Notes: generated by a model not told the origin, from the sequence alone. DNA of 35,278 nt from Oscillospiraceae bacterium (GCA_021769525.1 JAETSQ010000026.1:1-35278); one strand, 5' to 3'. Shown: positions 6,190-15,013, numbered from the stretch's first letter. Program-made: numbers and translations.

Positions 6190-9100
6190 ATGAAAGGGAG
6201 TAAAAGGCTGTTGGCCCTCCTGCTGGCCGCTGTGCTGGTGGGACAGATGGGGGTCGTGGCAGGGTTTGGGGCAGAACTCTGCAATGTGGCCGACCATGGT
6301 AAAGTGGGACATAATGTAACGAGTGTCGGCAGTTGTACAAATGGTATCCATTGGCTGGGCGGTGGTACCACCCTGACAGGCGGTACCGGCACCAACTATT
6401 TTTACGTCACAGGCGGGGAAGTCGTTGATTGCAAGGGTACAAAGAATGTGATCGTTGCAAAGAAAATGCCGGCTACTCAGGTGACAATCAATAACTTCAC
6501 CTTTGGGAAAGATGAACTTTATATTTTGGGAGCAGATCAGTTGACCCCCGATGATAATGGCACAGATACCTATTGGTTGAATGATAGTCACAATCACATG
6601 GTTGAATTTGATGTAAAGACGCCTGATGAAATACCGACTGATAATATCGCAAAGGATTTACCAATAAATTCCGACTTGGCCTTTGCCGCTGCTCAACCGG
6701 TCAGCATCAATCTGAAGCAGACCGGTACAGTTTCCGCTTTGTTGGCAGCGAATAAAACGGGAGTTGGCACGCCTACTTATTCCTGGGAAAAGTCCACCAA
6801 TTCCGGACTTACCTGGACAACCATTTCGGGAGCAACAGGCAGCACCTATACAGTCCCAACTACGGATACAGCAACACCTACCACCACGCTACAGTACCGG
6901 TGCTCGGTGATGGATGCGATTGGGCAGACAGATTCCGTTACAGCGACGGTTACGGTAGCCGGCTGTACGGTGGCAGCTTCTTTTAACAGCACCTACAGCG
7001 TCCAAAATCAGGATATTCCCAACACCGGCAGCACATTGGTCACTCTTCCTGGTGTTGCCCAGGTGGCAGCCATTGGAACTGCGCCCTGCACCATAGCCAA
7101 CCACCTCAACCACGGCTATACGGTAGCTTGGACAACCACCCAGGCAGGCGTGTCCATTTCCGGAAATACCATGACCCTGAACGCGGCTGATTTCAATGAG
7201 GGCAGTAGTAATACAGTCACCCTCACCGCCACCCTGAAAAAGGGTGAAACAACCATCGACCAAAAGTACTATGACTTCACTGTAAACAAAGCGGCTGCGG
7301 CGGACCCCACCTGCAACGCTACCGCAAAACTGGGGGAAATTACAGTGAATAATGGTGGAAAAACCATCACCGGGGAGAGCGCAAGTGTTTCGTTTGAAGC
7401 TGTTGTGAATATTACAGGCGGCACTTCTCCCTGCCCGGTGCACGACACGGACGCAAACCATGGCTATACAGTGGAATGGACACTTGACAAGCAAATTGAC
7501 GGTGTAACCCTCAAAACAAACGGCAAGACCGGCGCTTTTGAAATTGAAAAGGAAAAACTTCCCATTGCCACATCGGTCTCCGCCAGTCTTAGTGCTACGC
7601 TGAAAAAAGACGGGCAGGCCACTGGCCAAATTACTGCGACCTCTGTTTCCTTCCAACAGATCGCCTGCCACGCACAACCGAAGACCATCACCCTGACGCA
7701 AAAAGTAAGGACAGGGGCCGCGCCGGAGTTTGAGGTCGACCACAGCAAGACAGCGGAAACGATACCGAATCCCTTTACCGCCGCTGTTACAAGCTGGACG
7801 GGTGAGTGCAGTGAACATACCACACCCGAAGAGAAAAAACTCCACGAAACAGCAGTCACATGGAGCCTTGCCTCCGCGCCCCAGGGTGTCAGCATCGATT
7901 CCAGCACCGGAAACCTCACGGTGGACGGCACCAAACTCACCCAGGAGAAGACCCCGGTGCAGGTGGTGGCAACGGTAACCGCCAACGGGGCCACCCAAAG
8001 GGCGGCAGCACCCCTCGCCGTTACCACCACCCTGGTGTGCGAAAAGAATGTGACGGCCGTTTCCATCAGCGGCAGAAATGCCATCTCCTTTACCACCACA
8101 GGCACCGTTACAGAGGATTACACAGCGGCGATCACCGTTGATGGATCGAATTGCAATCTTGCCAGTGACCCCAACCATGTCCACGCTTCGGCAGCCTGGC
8201 AAATCTTTAAGCTGGAGATCCCCAGCGGTACCAATGTGCAGGGCATCACCGTTGCCGTGGTGGACAGCAAGACCGGCAGGCTGACCATCCCCGGCGGAAA
8301 CCTGCCACTGGAACAGCCAGTCAAGGTGACCTTGCGGGCCACCGCTACAGGCAAAGACGGGCAGGCAAGGACGGCTGACTATGAAGTTACCATCACCCGC
8401 AATTCCCCTCCCCCCTCCTCCTCGGACGATGACGAGAGCGTGGAGGAGACCAACCGCCACGAGTGGGAGAACTTCGAGGATAAGATCGACGACGCCCGCC
8501 GGGGCTCCACCCTGCGGATGAATCTGGCCGGCAACACCGGCTGCCCCTTCTATATCTTCGATGCCATCCGGGGGCGGGACATCACCCTGGAACTCAAGGT
8601 GGACAGCAATTACACCTGGACCGTCAACGGCAAAACGGTGAAAAAGCTCCCCAATTACCTCATCCATATCCCCCTGGATGTGGAGAAGTACCGGGACAGC
8701 AAGATGTTCAGCCTCTGCCGGGGCAACGATGTCCGGGCTTTCCGGCTGAAACACGAGGGCAGCTTCTACGGCGATATGAAGCTCACCATGGACGTGGGCA
8801 CCGGCAACGCCAAGAAGACCATGTTCCTCTACAGCTACGACGAGGATAAGGAAAAGCTCACCTACTGCACCAGCACCATTGCGGACAGCAATGGCGACGC
8901 CACCTTTACCTTCACCCGGAGCCTGGGGGCCTACGTGGTCACCTCCAAGGCCCTCTACGGCGAGACCCCCGTATCCAGTGGCGGCGGTGTGGTGGGGTCC
9001 GGCAGCCGGCCCACCACCGTCTATCCTCCGGTGGCATCCACCCCGCAGACCTCTGCCCCCGTCTCCTCTCTCCCTCCCAGCAGCAGCTCCTCTTCCTCCA

Positions 9101-9324
9101 GCTCGGAGAGCAGCTCCTCCAGCGAGAGCTCCAGCAGCGAAAGTATATCGGAGCCGCCCTCCTCTCAGGAGCCTGCCGAGCCGGTGGATAAGCCCGCCGA
9201 ACCGGAAAAGAAGGGGATCCCCTTCCTGGTGCCGGCCCTGATCCTGGCCATCGCCGGGGTCATCACCGCCACCGTGCTGGTGGTCCGCAGCAACCGGGGC
9301 AAGGACATCGACTTTGATGACTGA
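6190..9324 (+). CDS. Large surface protein with four Cys/His repeat domains and C-terminal membrane anchor
   Basis: A 1044-residue exported protein of unknown function. The signal peptide MKGSKRLLALLLAAVLVGQM ends near AGFGA. After an N-terminal region with Cys/His residues come four Ig-like repeats of about 118 residues, each with a Cys pair: 259/300, 375/415, 493/540, 617/655. The second Cys begins a C...H...H...W motif (CTIANHLNHGYTVAW; CPVHDTDANHGYTVEW). A Pro/Ser/Asp linker near 740 leads to a domain of about 190 residues (FYIFDAIRGRDITLEL, YTWTVNGKTV), then a Ser-rich stalk (about 940-1000) and one membrane helix (about 1010-1034) with a short basic/acidic tail. There is no LPXTG motif. 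The ATG at 6190 is chosen over upstream starts for its ribosome site and signal peptide. The first two thirds are much more AT-rich than the rest, suggesting a mosaic gene. Adhesion or cell-wall interaction is plausible but unproven. Confidence 0.85.
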   Translation: MKGSKRLLALLLAAVLVGQMGVVAGFGAELCNVADHGKVGHNVTSVGSCTNGIHWLGGGTTLTGGTGTNYFYVTGGEVVDCKGTKNVIVAKKMPATQVTINNFTFGKDELYILGADQLTPDDNGTDTYWLNDSHNHMVEFDVKTPDEIPTDNIAKDLPINSDLAFAAAQPVSINLKQTGTVSALLAANKTGVGTPTYSWEKSTNSGLTWTTISGATGSTYTVPTTDTATPTTTLQYRCSVMDAIGQTDSVTATVTVAGCTVAASFNSTYSVQNQDIPNTGSTLVTLPGVAQVAAIGTAPCTIANHLNHGYTVAWTTTQAGVSISGNTMTLNAADFNEGSSNTVTLTATLKKGETTIDQKYYDFTVNKAAAADPTCNATAKLGEITVNNGGKTITGESASVSFEAVVNITGGTSPCPVHDTDANHGYTVEWTLDKQIDGVTLKTNGKTGAFEIEKEKLPIATSVSASLSATLKKDGQATGQITATSVSFQQIACHAQPKTITLTQKVRTGAAPEFEVDHSKTAETIPNPFTAAVTSWTGECSEHTTPEEKKLHETAVTWSLASAPQGVSIDSSTGNLTVDGTKLTQEKTPVQVVATVTANGATQRAAAPLAVTTTLVCEKNVTAVSISGRNAISFTTTGTVTEDYTAAITVDGSNCNLASDPNHVHASAAWQIFKLEIPSGTNVQGITVAVVDSKTGRLTIPGGNLPLEQPVKVTLRATATGKDGQARTADYEVTITRNSPPPSSSDDDESVEETNRHEWENFEDKIDDARRGSTLRMNLAGNTGCPFYIFDAIRGRDITLELKVDSNYTWTVNGKTVKKLPNYLIHIPLDVEKYRDSKMFSLCRGNDVRAFRLKHEGSFYGDMKLTMDVGTGNAKKTMFLYSYDEDKEKLTYCTSTIADSNGDATFTFTRSLGAYVVTSKALYGETPVSSGGGVVGSGSRPTTVYPPVASTPQTSAPVSSLPPSSSSSSSSSESSSSSESSSSESISEPPSSQEPAEPVDKPAEPEKKGIPFLVPALILAIAGVITATVLVVRSNRGKDIDFDD

Positions 9325-9352
9325 CTCATAGCCTCCCCCGAAAACCCTGAAA

Positions 9353-9390
9353 AAAACCACCGTGTTCCCCTCCGGGAGCGCGGTGGTTTT
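9353..9390. terminator. Bidirectional terminator between the surface-protein gene and hflX
   Basis: AAAACCACCG (9353-9362) pairs with CGGTGGTTTT (9381-9390), giving T-runs on both strands between two convergent genes. Confidence 0.85.
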
Positions 9391-9430
9391 CTGTCTGTAG
9401 ATTTTTCCCGAAAGCCTTCCCCGCCGGCCT

Positions 9431-10696
9431 TCACCCCTTGGTGATGTACTCCTTCACCAGGTGGAGCAGCTCGATGGGGACGTTGGCTTCCAGCCGCACC
9501 CCCTGGGGGGTGTATTCCCTGGAGAATATCTTTCCGTCCCGGAGGATGCGGGCCTCCAGCTCCCCGGCGGAGTAGGGCAGCAGAAGGCTGGCCCGCAGGT
9601 GGGCCGGGGGCAGAGCCCTGGCGATGGCGGCCAGAAGCTCCGGCAGCCCCGCCCCGGTGCGGGCGGAGATGGGGACACAGTTCCCCTCCAGGCCATCCGG
9701 GAACTCCGGGAGGAGGTCGCATTTATTGAGGACGGTGACCACCGGCAGCTTTTCTGCCCCCAGCTGGGACAGCAGCTCCTTGGTCACCGCGATCTGCTGG
9801 GGGGCCTCCCCGCCGGCGGCATCGCAGACATTTAGGATCAGGTCCGCCTGGGCCGCCTCCTCCAGGGTGGAGCGGAAGGCCTCCACCAGGTGGTGGGGCA
9901 GGCGGCGCAGAAGGCCCACCGTGTCGATGAGCATCACCCGGCGGCCGTCCGGCAGCTCCAGGCTCCGGGCGGTGGGGTCCAGGGTGGCGAAGAGCTTATC
10001 CTCCGCCAGCACCCCCGCCTGGGTGAGGGCGTTCAGGAGGGTAGATTTGCCCACGTTGGTATACCCCACGATGGCCACGGTGGTGACGCCGTCCTTTTTG
10101 CGCCGTTCCCGCAGCCGCTGGCGGCGCTGGGTCAGGTCCTCCAGCTGGCGGGAAAGGGCGGTGATCCGCCGCCGGATGTGCCGGCGGTCCGTTTCCTTCT
10201 GGCTCTCCCCGGCCCCCCGGCGGGCGCCGCCCCCGCCGCCGCCTCCGCCCCCCTGGCGGGAAAGCTGCACCCCGCGCCCCGCCAGACGGGGGAGCTGGTA
10301 GCGCAGCCGGGCCAGCTCCACCTGGAGCTTCCCCTCGGCGCTCACCGCCCGCTGGGCGAAGATGTCCAGGATCAGCATGGTGCGGTCGATCACCGGGCGG
10401 TCCAGCGTCTCCTCCAGGTTGCGGATCTGGAGGGGGGAAAGCTCGTGGTCGAAGATGACGGCCTCCGCCCCGCTGCTTTGGACGAACTCCGCCAGCTCCT
10501 CCAGCCGCCCCGCCCCCAGGCAGGTGGCGGCGTCCGGCTCCGGCCGCTTCTGGGTGAGGATGCCGGCGGTCTCGTACCCGGCGGAGGACGCCAGCTCCCG
10601 CAGCTCCGCCATGGAGGCGTCCATGTCGTATTCCCCGGTGTCCACCCCCGCCAGCACAGCCAGCGGGGCGCACCGGGCCTCGTTTTCGTACATCAT
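9431..10696 (-). CDS. hflX: Ribosome-associated GTPase HflX
   Basis: A 421-residue translational GTPase that splits or rescues stalled ribosomes under stress. The N-terminal HflX domain (VDTGEYDMDASMAELRELA) is followed by a glycine-rich linker and the coiled segment ETDRRHIRRRI. The G domain has GYTNVGKSTLLNAL (G1), DTVG (G3), NKCD (G4) and SARTG (G5). Unusual: the linker that normally reads GGxGTRGPGET carries an uninterrupted run of nine glycines ending in ARRGAGESQKE. Two adjacent ATGs (10696 and 10693) follow AAGGAAC; the first is given. A family-1 hairpin (10725-10756) sits just upstream in its leader. Confidence 0.93.
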   Translation of the reverse strand: MMYENEARCAPLAVLAGVDTGEYDMDASMAELRELASSAGYETAGILTQKRPEPDAATCLGAGRLEELAEFVQSSGAEAVIFDHELSPLQIRNLEETLDRPVIDRTMLILDIFAQRAVSAEGKLQVELARLRYQLPRLAGRGVQLSRQGGGGGGGGGARRGAGESQKETDRRHIRRRITALSRQLEDLTQRRQRLRERRKKDGVTTVAIVGYTNVGKSTLLNALTQAGVLAEDKLFATLDPTARSLELPDGRRVMLIDTVGLLRRLPHHLVEAFRSTLEEAAQADLILNVCDAAGGEAPQQIAVTKELLSQLGAEKLPVVTVLNKCDLLPEFPDGLEGNCVPISARTGAGLPELLAAIARALPPAHLRASLLLPYSAGELEARILRDGKIFSREYTPQGVRLEANVPIELLHLVKEYITKG

Positions 10697-10724
10697 TTTG
10701 GTTCCTTTCTAAGAATCTTGCCGC

Positions 10725-11405
10725 CTTCTTTTTTCTCACCCGTGAGAAAAAAGAAGCAAAAAAGAACGTCCGGCGTGCCGCCGGTGTCACGCCCTACACG
10801 GCCTTCGGCCTTACTTTGGCAGAGGGCGCAAGGGAGTGCCTGGAGTCTTAGGTGAACTCCCTCCGTCTGGCCTGTCGGCCAGCCACCTCCCTCAACGAGG
10901 GAGGCTTTTCCCTGCGGGGAAACCCCTCCGTCTCGCTTCGCTCGACACCTCCCTCTAGGAGGGAGACTTTGGCCGAAGGCCGCCAAAGTTTCCGTCCACC
11001 CTTTCCAAAGGGTGGCGGGGTCCAGGGGCGGCGCCCCGGTCGCCCGTCGCAACGGGCGAAACTCTTTCCGGAGGGCGCATTTTTCTTTGTCCAACTTTCT
11101 TTTTGAAAGAAAAAAAGAAAGTTGGAAGCCTTGCGCCCCGCACCGAGGGCGGGGCCCTGGAGGTCGGGACGGCGGGTCTTTTGGTGACAAACGGCGAAAG
11201 CCGTTTGGAGCTGAAAAGCCCGCCGGACCGGTGCCAGGGCAACGCCCGGACTGCCCATCAAAAACACCCCGGTGGGGTGTTTTTGAGAAGGGGCTAGAAT
11301 CCCCTGCGCGCTGTCCCGCAAAATATGCGGCGGCATATTTTGCGCGTGCACTCCCTCCGTCATTTCCCTAGCGGGAAATGCCACCTCCCTCCAGGAGGGA
11401 GGCTT
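10725..11405 (+). repeat. Family-1 intergenic repeat, copy 2 (plus orientation, modules M2-M8)
   Basis: The longest copy. M2 hairpin CTTCTTTTTTCTCAC-CC-GTGAG... at 10725-10756; M3; M4 core GTGCCTGGAGTCTTAGG near 10836; M5 unit a (10856-10905) and unit b (10924-10967); M6 (GGCCGAAGGCC, CCACCCTTTCC region); M7 hairpin CCAACTTTCTTTTT / AAAAAGAAAGTTGG (11091-11125); M8 (11129-11286), ending in the hairpin TCAAAAACACCCC-GGT-GGGGTGTTTTTGA (11258-11286). A third M5 unit with a different stem follows (11350-11404). Fragmentary open frames occur on both strands but none has a start site or credible composition. Confidence 0.85.
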
Positions 11406-11445
11406 TGGCGGGAGAATCAACCCCCGCCGGGCAGGCGCTCCCCCC

Positions 11446-11856
11446 CTACCTCCCCCGGAAGGAAAAGGCGTAGGCCTCCCGGAGCCAGTCCGGCACCGGG
11501 CCGTCCAGCTCACCGGGAGCGGCAAGGAGGACGTGGTGGGTCCAGCGGCTGGGGGCCGCCTCGGTCTTTATCGCGATGCGGGGGTGATCCACCGGATGGT
11601 CCAGCCCAAAGGTGAGGATGGGGCACTCCTTGGGCCAGCCCTTCCGCCGCCGGTAGGGGAAGGAGAGAAAGGCAAAGCCGTACTTGGTGCGGAAGGTGAT
11701 CTGGGTCTTGCTGTACCGCAGCTCTACCTCCGGCCCCAGGGAGAGGAGAAACCCGGCGGCCTCCTCCCAGATGGGCAGGGCCCAGGGCGCCCCGGCAAAG
11801 AAGGCGGCGGCCTCCGGGGAATCGATCTTTTGCATCACTTCCGGGGAAAGGGTCAT
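11446..11856 (-). CDS. DUF5655 domain protein
   Basis: A 136-residue soluble protein. The pattern of a short N-terminal helix (SPEAAAFFAG), EVELRYSKTQITFRTKYGFAFLSFP, a central segment HPVDHPRIAIKTEAAPSRWTHHVLL and a C-terminal ELDGPVPDWLREAY matches the DUF5655 family, whose function is not established. The ATG at 11856 follows AAGGAGG. It lies 22 bases downstream of the HAD gene and is likely the last gene of that transcript. A nucleic-acid or ligand-binding role cannot be inferred from sequence alone. Confidence 0.75.
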   Translation of the reverse strand: MTLSPEVMQKIDSPEAAAFFAGAPWALPIWEEAAGFLLSLGPEVELRYSKTQITFRTKYGFAFLSFPYRRRKGWPKECPILTFGLDHPVDHPRIAIKTEAAPSRWTHHVLLAAPGELDGPVPDWLREAYAFSFRGR

Positions 11857-11878
11857 AGCAGCGCCCTCCTTAATTAAA

Positions 11879-12661
11879 TCAGGTCATTTCCCGGAGGAGA
11901 TCCCCCAGGGAATCCTCTACCCGGTGGCAGATGCGGTTTCCGTGGGCCTTCACCGGGTCCGGGGCGGTGTCCATCACAAAGGCCAGGCCCGCCTCGTCCA
12001 GCATCTCCACATCGTTGTAATTGTCCCCGAAGACGGCGATCTCATCCGGGGCAAAACCGAATTCCTCCCGGATGGCCTGGATGCCCAGGCCCTTGTGCCC
12101 GGTGGTGAAATCCAGCCATTCCCGGCCGGAGACCGCCGTTTTAAAGCGCCCCTCCCACCGGGCGGAAAGCTCCTGTACCACCTGCGGGTCCAGGCCGTCG
12201 GGCATACAGAGGGAGATCTTCAGGATGGGGTCGCAGATGTCCTCCGGGTCCCTGGTGGCGCAGATGGTCATATCCCAGCGGTTCAGCACCATATCCAGGT
12301 AGCGGGTGGTCTTCGGGAGCAGCCAGTAGGTCTGGGGGGCGCTCACCAGCACCTCGCAGTCCTCCCCCATGGCCAGGATCTCCCGGATCAGCTCCAGGGC
12401 CGGCCCCCGGTCCAGCTCCCGCTGGAAGAGGGTGCGGCCCTTGTAGGTTACAAGGCTCCCGTTTTCCGCCAGCAGCACCATCTCCGGGGAGAGGGGCCAG
12501 AAGATGCGGTGGAGATTGGGGCACTGGCGGCCGCTGGCGGCGGCGAAGAGCACCCCCTTTTCCCGGAGGGCCCGGATCAGCTCCATGGCCTCCGGGCTGG
12601 GGCGCTGGGCGCTGCCCCGCAGGAGGGTGCCGTCCAGGTCGGTGGCGATAAATTTTATCAT
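11879..12661 (-). CDS. Cof-type HAD-superfamily phosphatase
   Basis: A 260-residue HAD hydrolase of the Cof/YidA subfamily, which dephosphorylates small sugar phosphates and related metabolites. Motif I is DLDGT (D8, D10), motif II ASGR, the motif III lysine lies in TTGHKGLGIQAI, and motif IV is GDNYNDVEML; a C2-type cap lies between motifs II and III. All catalytic residues are present. The ATG at 12661 has only a modest ribosome site (AGAAAGAGG upstream). It follows the CAP lipoprotein gene by 72 bases and precedes the DUF5655 gene by 22, so it is probably the middle of an operon. The substrate cannot be told. Confidence 0.9.
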   Translation of the reverse strand: MIKFIATDLDGTLLRGSAQRPSPEAMELIRALREKGVLFAAASGRQCPNLHRIFWPLSPEMVLLAENGSLVTYKGRTLFQRELDRGPALELIREILAMGEDCEVLVSAPQTYWLLPKTTRYLDMVLNRWDMTICATRDPEDICDPILKISLCMPDGLDPQVVQELSARWEGRFKTAVSGREWLDFTTGHKGLGIQAIREEFGFAPDEIAVFGDNYNDVEMLDEAGLAFVMDTAPDPVKAHGNRICHRVEDSLGDLLREMT

Positions 12662-12733
12662 ACTGTGTCAAACCTCTTTCTGTGTGTCGGGGTCTCCGGG
12701 GGAGACGGACAGGCGGGTGCCCGCCCCGTCATC

Positions 12734-14584
12734 CTACTGCTGCACAAAGAGCTGGCAGTAGTAATACTCCCCCTTCACCTTGGCCACCCCCACGCCGATG
12801 CCGTTGAAGTTTTTGCGCAGAAGGTTCTCGTTATGGGCGGGGGAATCCTTCCATTCCTCCAGCACCTGGGCGGGGGTGTACTCGGTGTTGACGGCGAAGA
12901 GATTCTCGCCGTAGGCGGTGTACTTCAGGCCGCAAAGGGCAAAGACGGTGTGGAAATTGGTGCCGTCGGGGCGGGTGTGGGACCAGACCTCCCCCGCTTC
13001 CTCCGCCCGGAGGGTGGCGGGAATATCCACGATCTCCACGTGGGAGAGGGCGGAAAGGCCGTTCGCCTTGCGGTACTCATTGGTGAGGCGGATGATCTCC
13101 GCCGCGTCCTTGGCGTAGGTTTCCGTATCCACGTCCGGCAGGACGATGGGCGGGGTGGCGGTGACCTTCACCGTGGCGGAGACCGGGTCCCGGTTGGCGC
13201 GGGAGGCGGTGACGGTGACGGTGCCGCTCTTCTGGGCGGTGATGGTGACGGTATCCCCCTCCACCTTGGCGGTGATGCCGTCGGTGCCCTCGGCGGTGAT
13301 GGTGCAGCCCTCCGGGGTGGCGGTGGCGGTGACGGTGTCGGTCTCCCCCTCCTCCACCGTGACGGAATCCTCCGAGAGGGTGAGCTGGATGGGCTCCAGC
13401 CGGGCGATGGCGGTGACGGCGGCGGTACTGTCCTCATAATTTGGGGCGGAGACGGAGAGGGTGATCTGGGCGCTGCCCTCGGCGTCCTCCGCCGCGGTGA
13501 CGCGCAGGGTCTCCCCGGAGACCTTGGCGGTGAAGCCGCTGCCGGAGACGGCGGCGTGGACCGCCGCCCCCTTGGGTTTGGTGGTAAAGGTCAGCTCCTC
13601 CGTCTCCCCAGGGGCGACGGCGATCTCACCGGCGGCGGGGGTGATGGTGGCCTTGGTCCTGGTGACCCGAACCGGGAGGGTGACGCTGCGGCCCAGCCAT
13701 CCCTCCCCCTCCACCGAAACGGTGAGGGTCCCCTCCCCCAGGGAATTGCCCACGATGGCGAAGGCGCTGCCGTTGCGGGTCATGGCGGCGGCGGGGCAGT
13801 CCAGGTCGGCGGTGATCTCCGCCCCGGCCCCGGTCTCGATCTTTACGGTGGTGGAGGAGCCGTTTTCCAGCTCTACCGCCTCGATCTCCCGGCCGCCGGT
13901 GATGAGGGCCAGGGGCAGGCGCCCCCGGACCACCGACAGCGGGATGTGGAGGATCTTGGCGTCAAAGCCCGCTTTTTCGGCGGTGACGTGGAGGAGCCCC
14001 TCCCCGTACTCCGTGCCGGCGGCAAAGACCAGGCTCCCCTCCCCCACCTCCACCTCCCCCAGCTCCGGGGGGTCCAGCTCGGCGGTGAGGGCCGCATCCG
14101 TCAGGGTCCCTGGGTCGCCGTACCGCTCAGTAAAGGTGAGGACGGCGGTCTTCCCCGCCAGGACGCCGATGACCTCCCCCTCCTGCCAGTAGTCCGGCTC
14201 CTCCCCTTCCTCCGTTCCTTCCGGGGCGGTGACGGTCCAATCCAGCTCCAGGGTGTTGGCCTCCACCCGCACCGGCAGGGTGAGGTTGGTATCCAGGTAG
14301 CCCTTGGCGGTGGCGGCCAGGGTGAGCTGTCCACCCCCCGGCTGGGTGGCGGAGAGGATCAGCTTTCTCCCCTCCAGCCGGGCCTCCAGGCCGGGGACGG
14401 TATTCACCGAGATGGTGTAGGCGGCCCCCTCCCCGTCGCCGGGGATCTCCCCCTCCCAGGTGTCCCCTGGGTAAAGGGTGATCTCCGGCTGCCAAGCGGA
14501 GAAGGTCTCCATGGCCTTGGGCGAGCAGGCCGCCAGCAGCAGGCAGAGGGCGGCGGCCGCCCCCAGGGCTTTGGTAAATCTCAT
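12734..14584 (-). CDS. CAP-domain (SCP/PR-1) lipoprotein with Ig-like repeats
   Basis: A 616-residue lipoprotein. The signal peptide MRFTKALGAAAALCLLLAAC ends in a lipobox with C20 as the lipidated residue. Several beta-rich Ig-like units follow (about 30-470), with repeated phrases such as VTVTASRANRDPVSATVKVT. The C-terminal domain (about 482-616) is a bacterial CAP/SCP domain: IIRLTNEYRKANGL, then HTRPDG, YGENLF, SPAHNENLL and YYYCQLFV. The histidines and glutamate that form the CAP cavity are present. Bacterial CAP proteins of this type (YkwD-like) are extracellular and of uncertain activity. The ATG at 14584 follows AAGGAG. The gene is very rich in acidic and small residues. Confidence 0.88.
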   Translation of the reverse strand: MRFTKALGAAAALCLLLAACSPKAMETFSAWQPEITLYPGDTWEGEIPGDGEGAAYTISVNTVPGLEARLEGRKLILSATQPGGGQLTLAATAKGYLDTNLTLPVRVEANTLELDWTVTAPEGTEEGEEPDYWQEGEVIGVLAGKTAVLTFTERYGDPGTLTDAALTAELDPPELGEVEVGEGSLVFAAGTEYGEGLLHVTAEKAGFDAKILHIPLSVVRGRLPLALITGGREIEAVELENGSSTTVKIETGAGAEITADLDCPAAAMTRNGSAFAIVGNSLGEGTLTVSVEGEGWLGRSVTLPVRVTRTKATITPAAGEIAVAPGETEELTFTTKPKGAAVHAAVSGSGFTAKVSGETLRVTAAEDAEGSAQITLSVSAPNYEDSTAAVTAIARLEPIQLTLSEDSVTVEEGETDTVTATATPEGCTITAEGTDGITAKVEGDTVTITAQKSGTVTVTASRANRDPVSATVKVTATPPIVLPDVDTETYAKDAAEIIRLTNEYRKANGLSALSHVEIVDIPATLRAEEAGEVWSHTRPDGTNFHTVFALCGLKYTAYGENLFAVNTEYTPAQVLEEWKDSPAHNENLLRKNFNGIGVGVAKVKGEYYYCQLFVQQ

Positions 14585-14617
14585 AGCTTGGTACTCCTTA
14601 AAAAATCAATACAGCGT

Positions 14618-14710
14618 TTAATGGACAGGCATTGTTTCAGACAAAGGGCCGGGGTCCCCCGTGTATCGGAGCAGAGTGCTCCCCGCGATGATAAAGGCAT
14701 CGTCTGCCAT
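14618..14710 (-). CDS. 30-residue ORF ahead of the CAP lipoprotein gene
   Basis: ATG at 14710 after AAGGGGGG; the product starts MADDAFIIAGSTLLRYTG and ends at 14618, 33 bases before the lipoprotein gene and downstream of a plausible promoter. The phrase FIIAGSTLLRYTG resembles the opening of BspA-type leucine-rich repeats (FVIENGVLTKYTG-like), so it may be the broken stump of such a gene. A leader peptide is the other option. Neither is proved. Confidence 0.4.
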   Translation of the reverse strand: MADDAFIIAGSTLLRYTGDPGPLSETMPVH

Positions 14711-14750
14711 GGGTTGCCCCCCTTTCCATTGATACGGACCATACCTTATA

Positions 14751-14779
14751 AAAATACCATATCCGGCCCTTTTCGGCAA
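14751..14779 (-). promoter_or_regulatory. Promoter of the 14.7-11.4 kb minus-strand cluster
   Basis: On the reverse strand TTGCCG (14779-14774), 17 bases, TATTTT (14756-14751). It would read the small ORF, CAP lipoprotein, HAD and DUF5655 genes. Confidence 0.5.
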
Positions 14780-14899
14780 GGGTCTGGCCCTTTTTCGCCA
14801 AAAATTTCCGCTTCCCGGCAAGGGAAAGGCGGGCGTCCGAAGGTCCCGGCCGCTGGGCCGGGAGCTCCGGGCACCCGCCGGAAGAGGCTCTGAAAGTAT

Positions 14900-15013
14900 T
14901 CAGCCGGCGAGGTCCTCCAGCGCCTCCGCCTCGGTATCGGCGGAGAAGAGAAATTCCCCGTGGCTGTCGTAAACCTCCACGTGGCCCATCACATAAACGA
15001 TCTTGTAATCCAT
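14900..15013 (-). CDS. Small conserved-type protein (37 residues)
   Basis: Begins MDYKIVYVMGHVEVYDSHGE and ends at the TGA at 14900. It follows AAAGGAG at good spacing. The pattern Y-x-I-V-Y...GHVEVYD..G.FLFSADT..EALEDL resembles a class of tiny proteins common in Clostridia; no function is known to me. The composition (acidic, no membrane segment) and clean ribosome site argue for a real gene. Confidence 0.65.
   Translation of the reverse strand: MDYKIVYVMGHVEVYDSHGEFLFSADTEAEALEDLAG

Noticed and set aside
10693-11371. Several 80-230 codon frames inside family-1 copy 2
   Set aside because: They share fragments with copy 3 only because the DNA repeats; no start sites, frames run through hairpins, and the composition is unlike the real genes.
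11684-14893. 1069-codon open frame on the plus strand across the HAD and CAP lipoprotein genes
   Set aside because: Antisense of genes with clear motifs; the product is glycine-rich and has no ribosome site.
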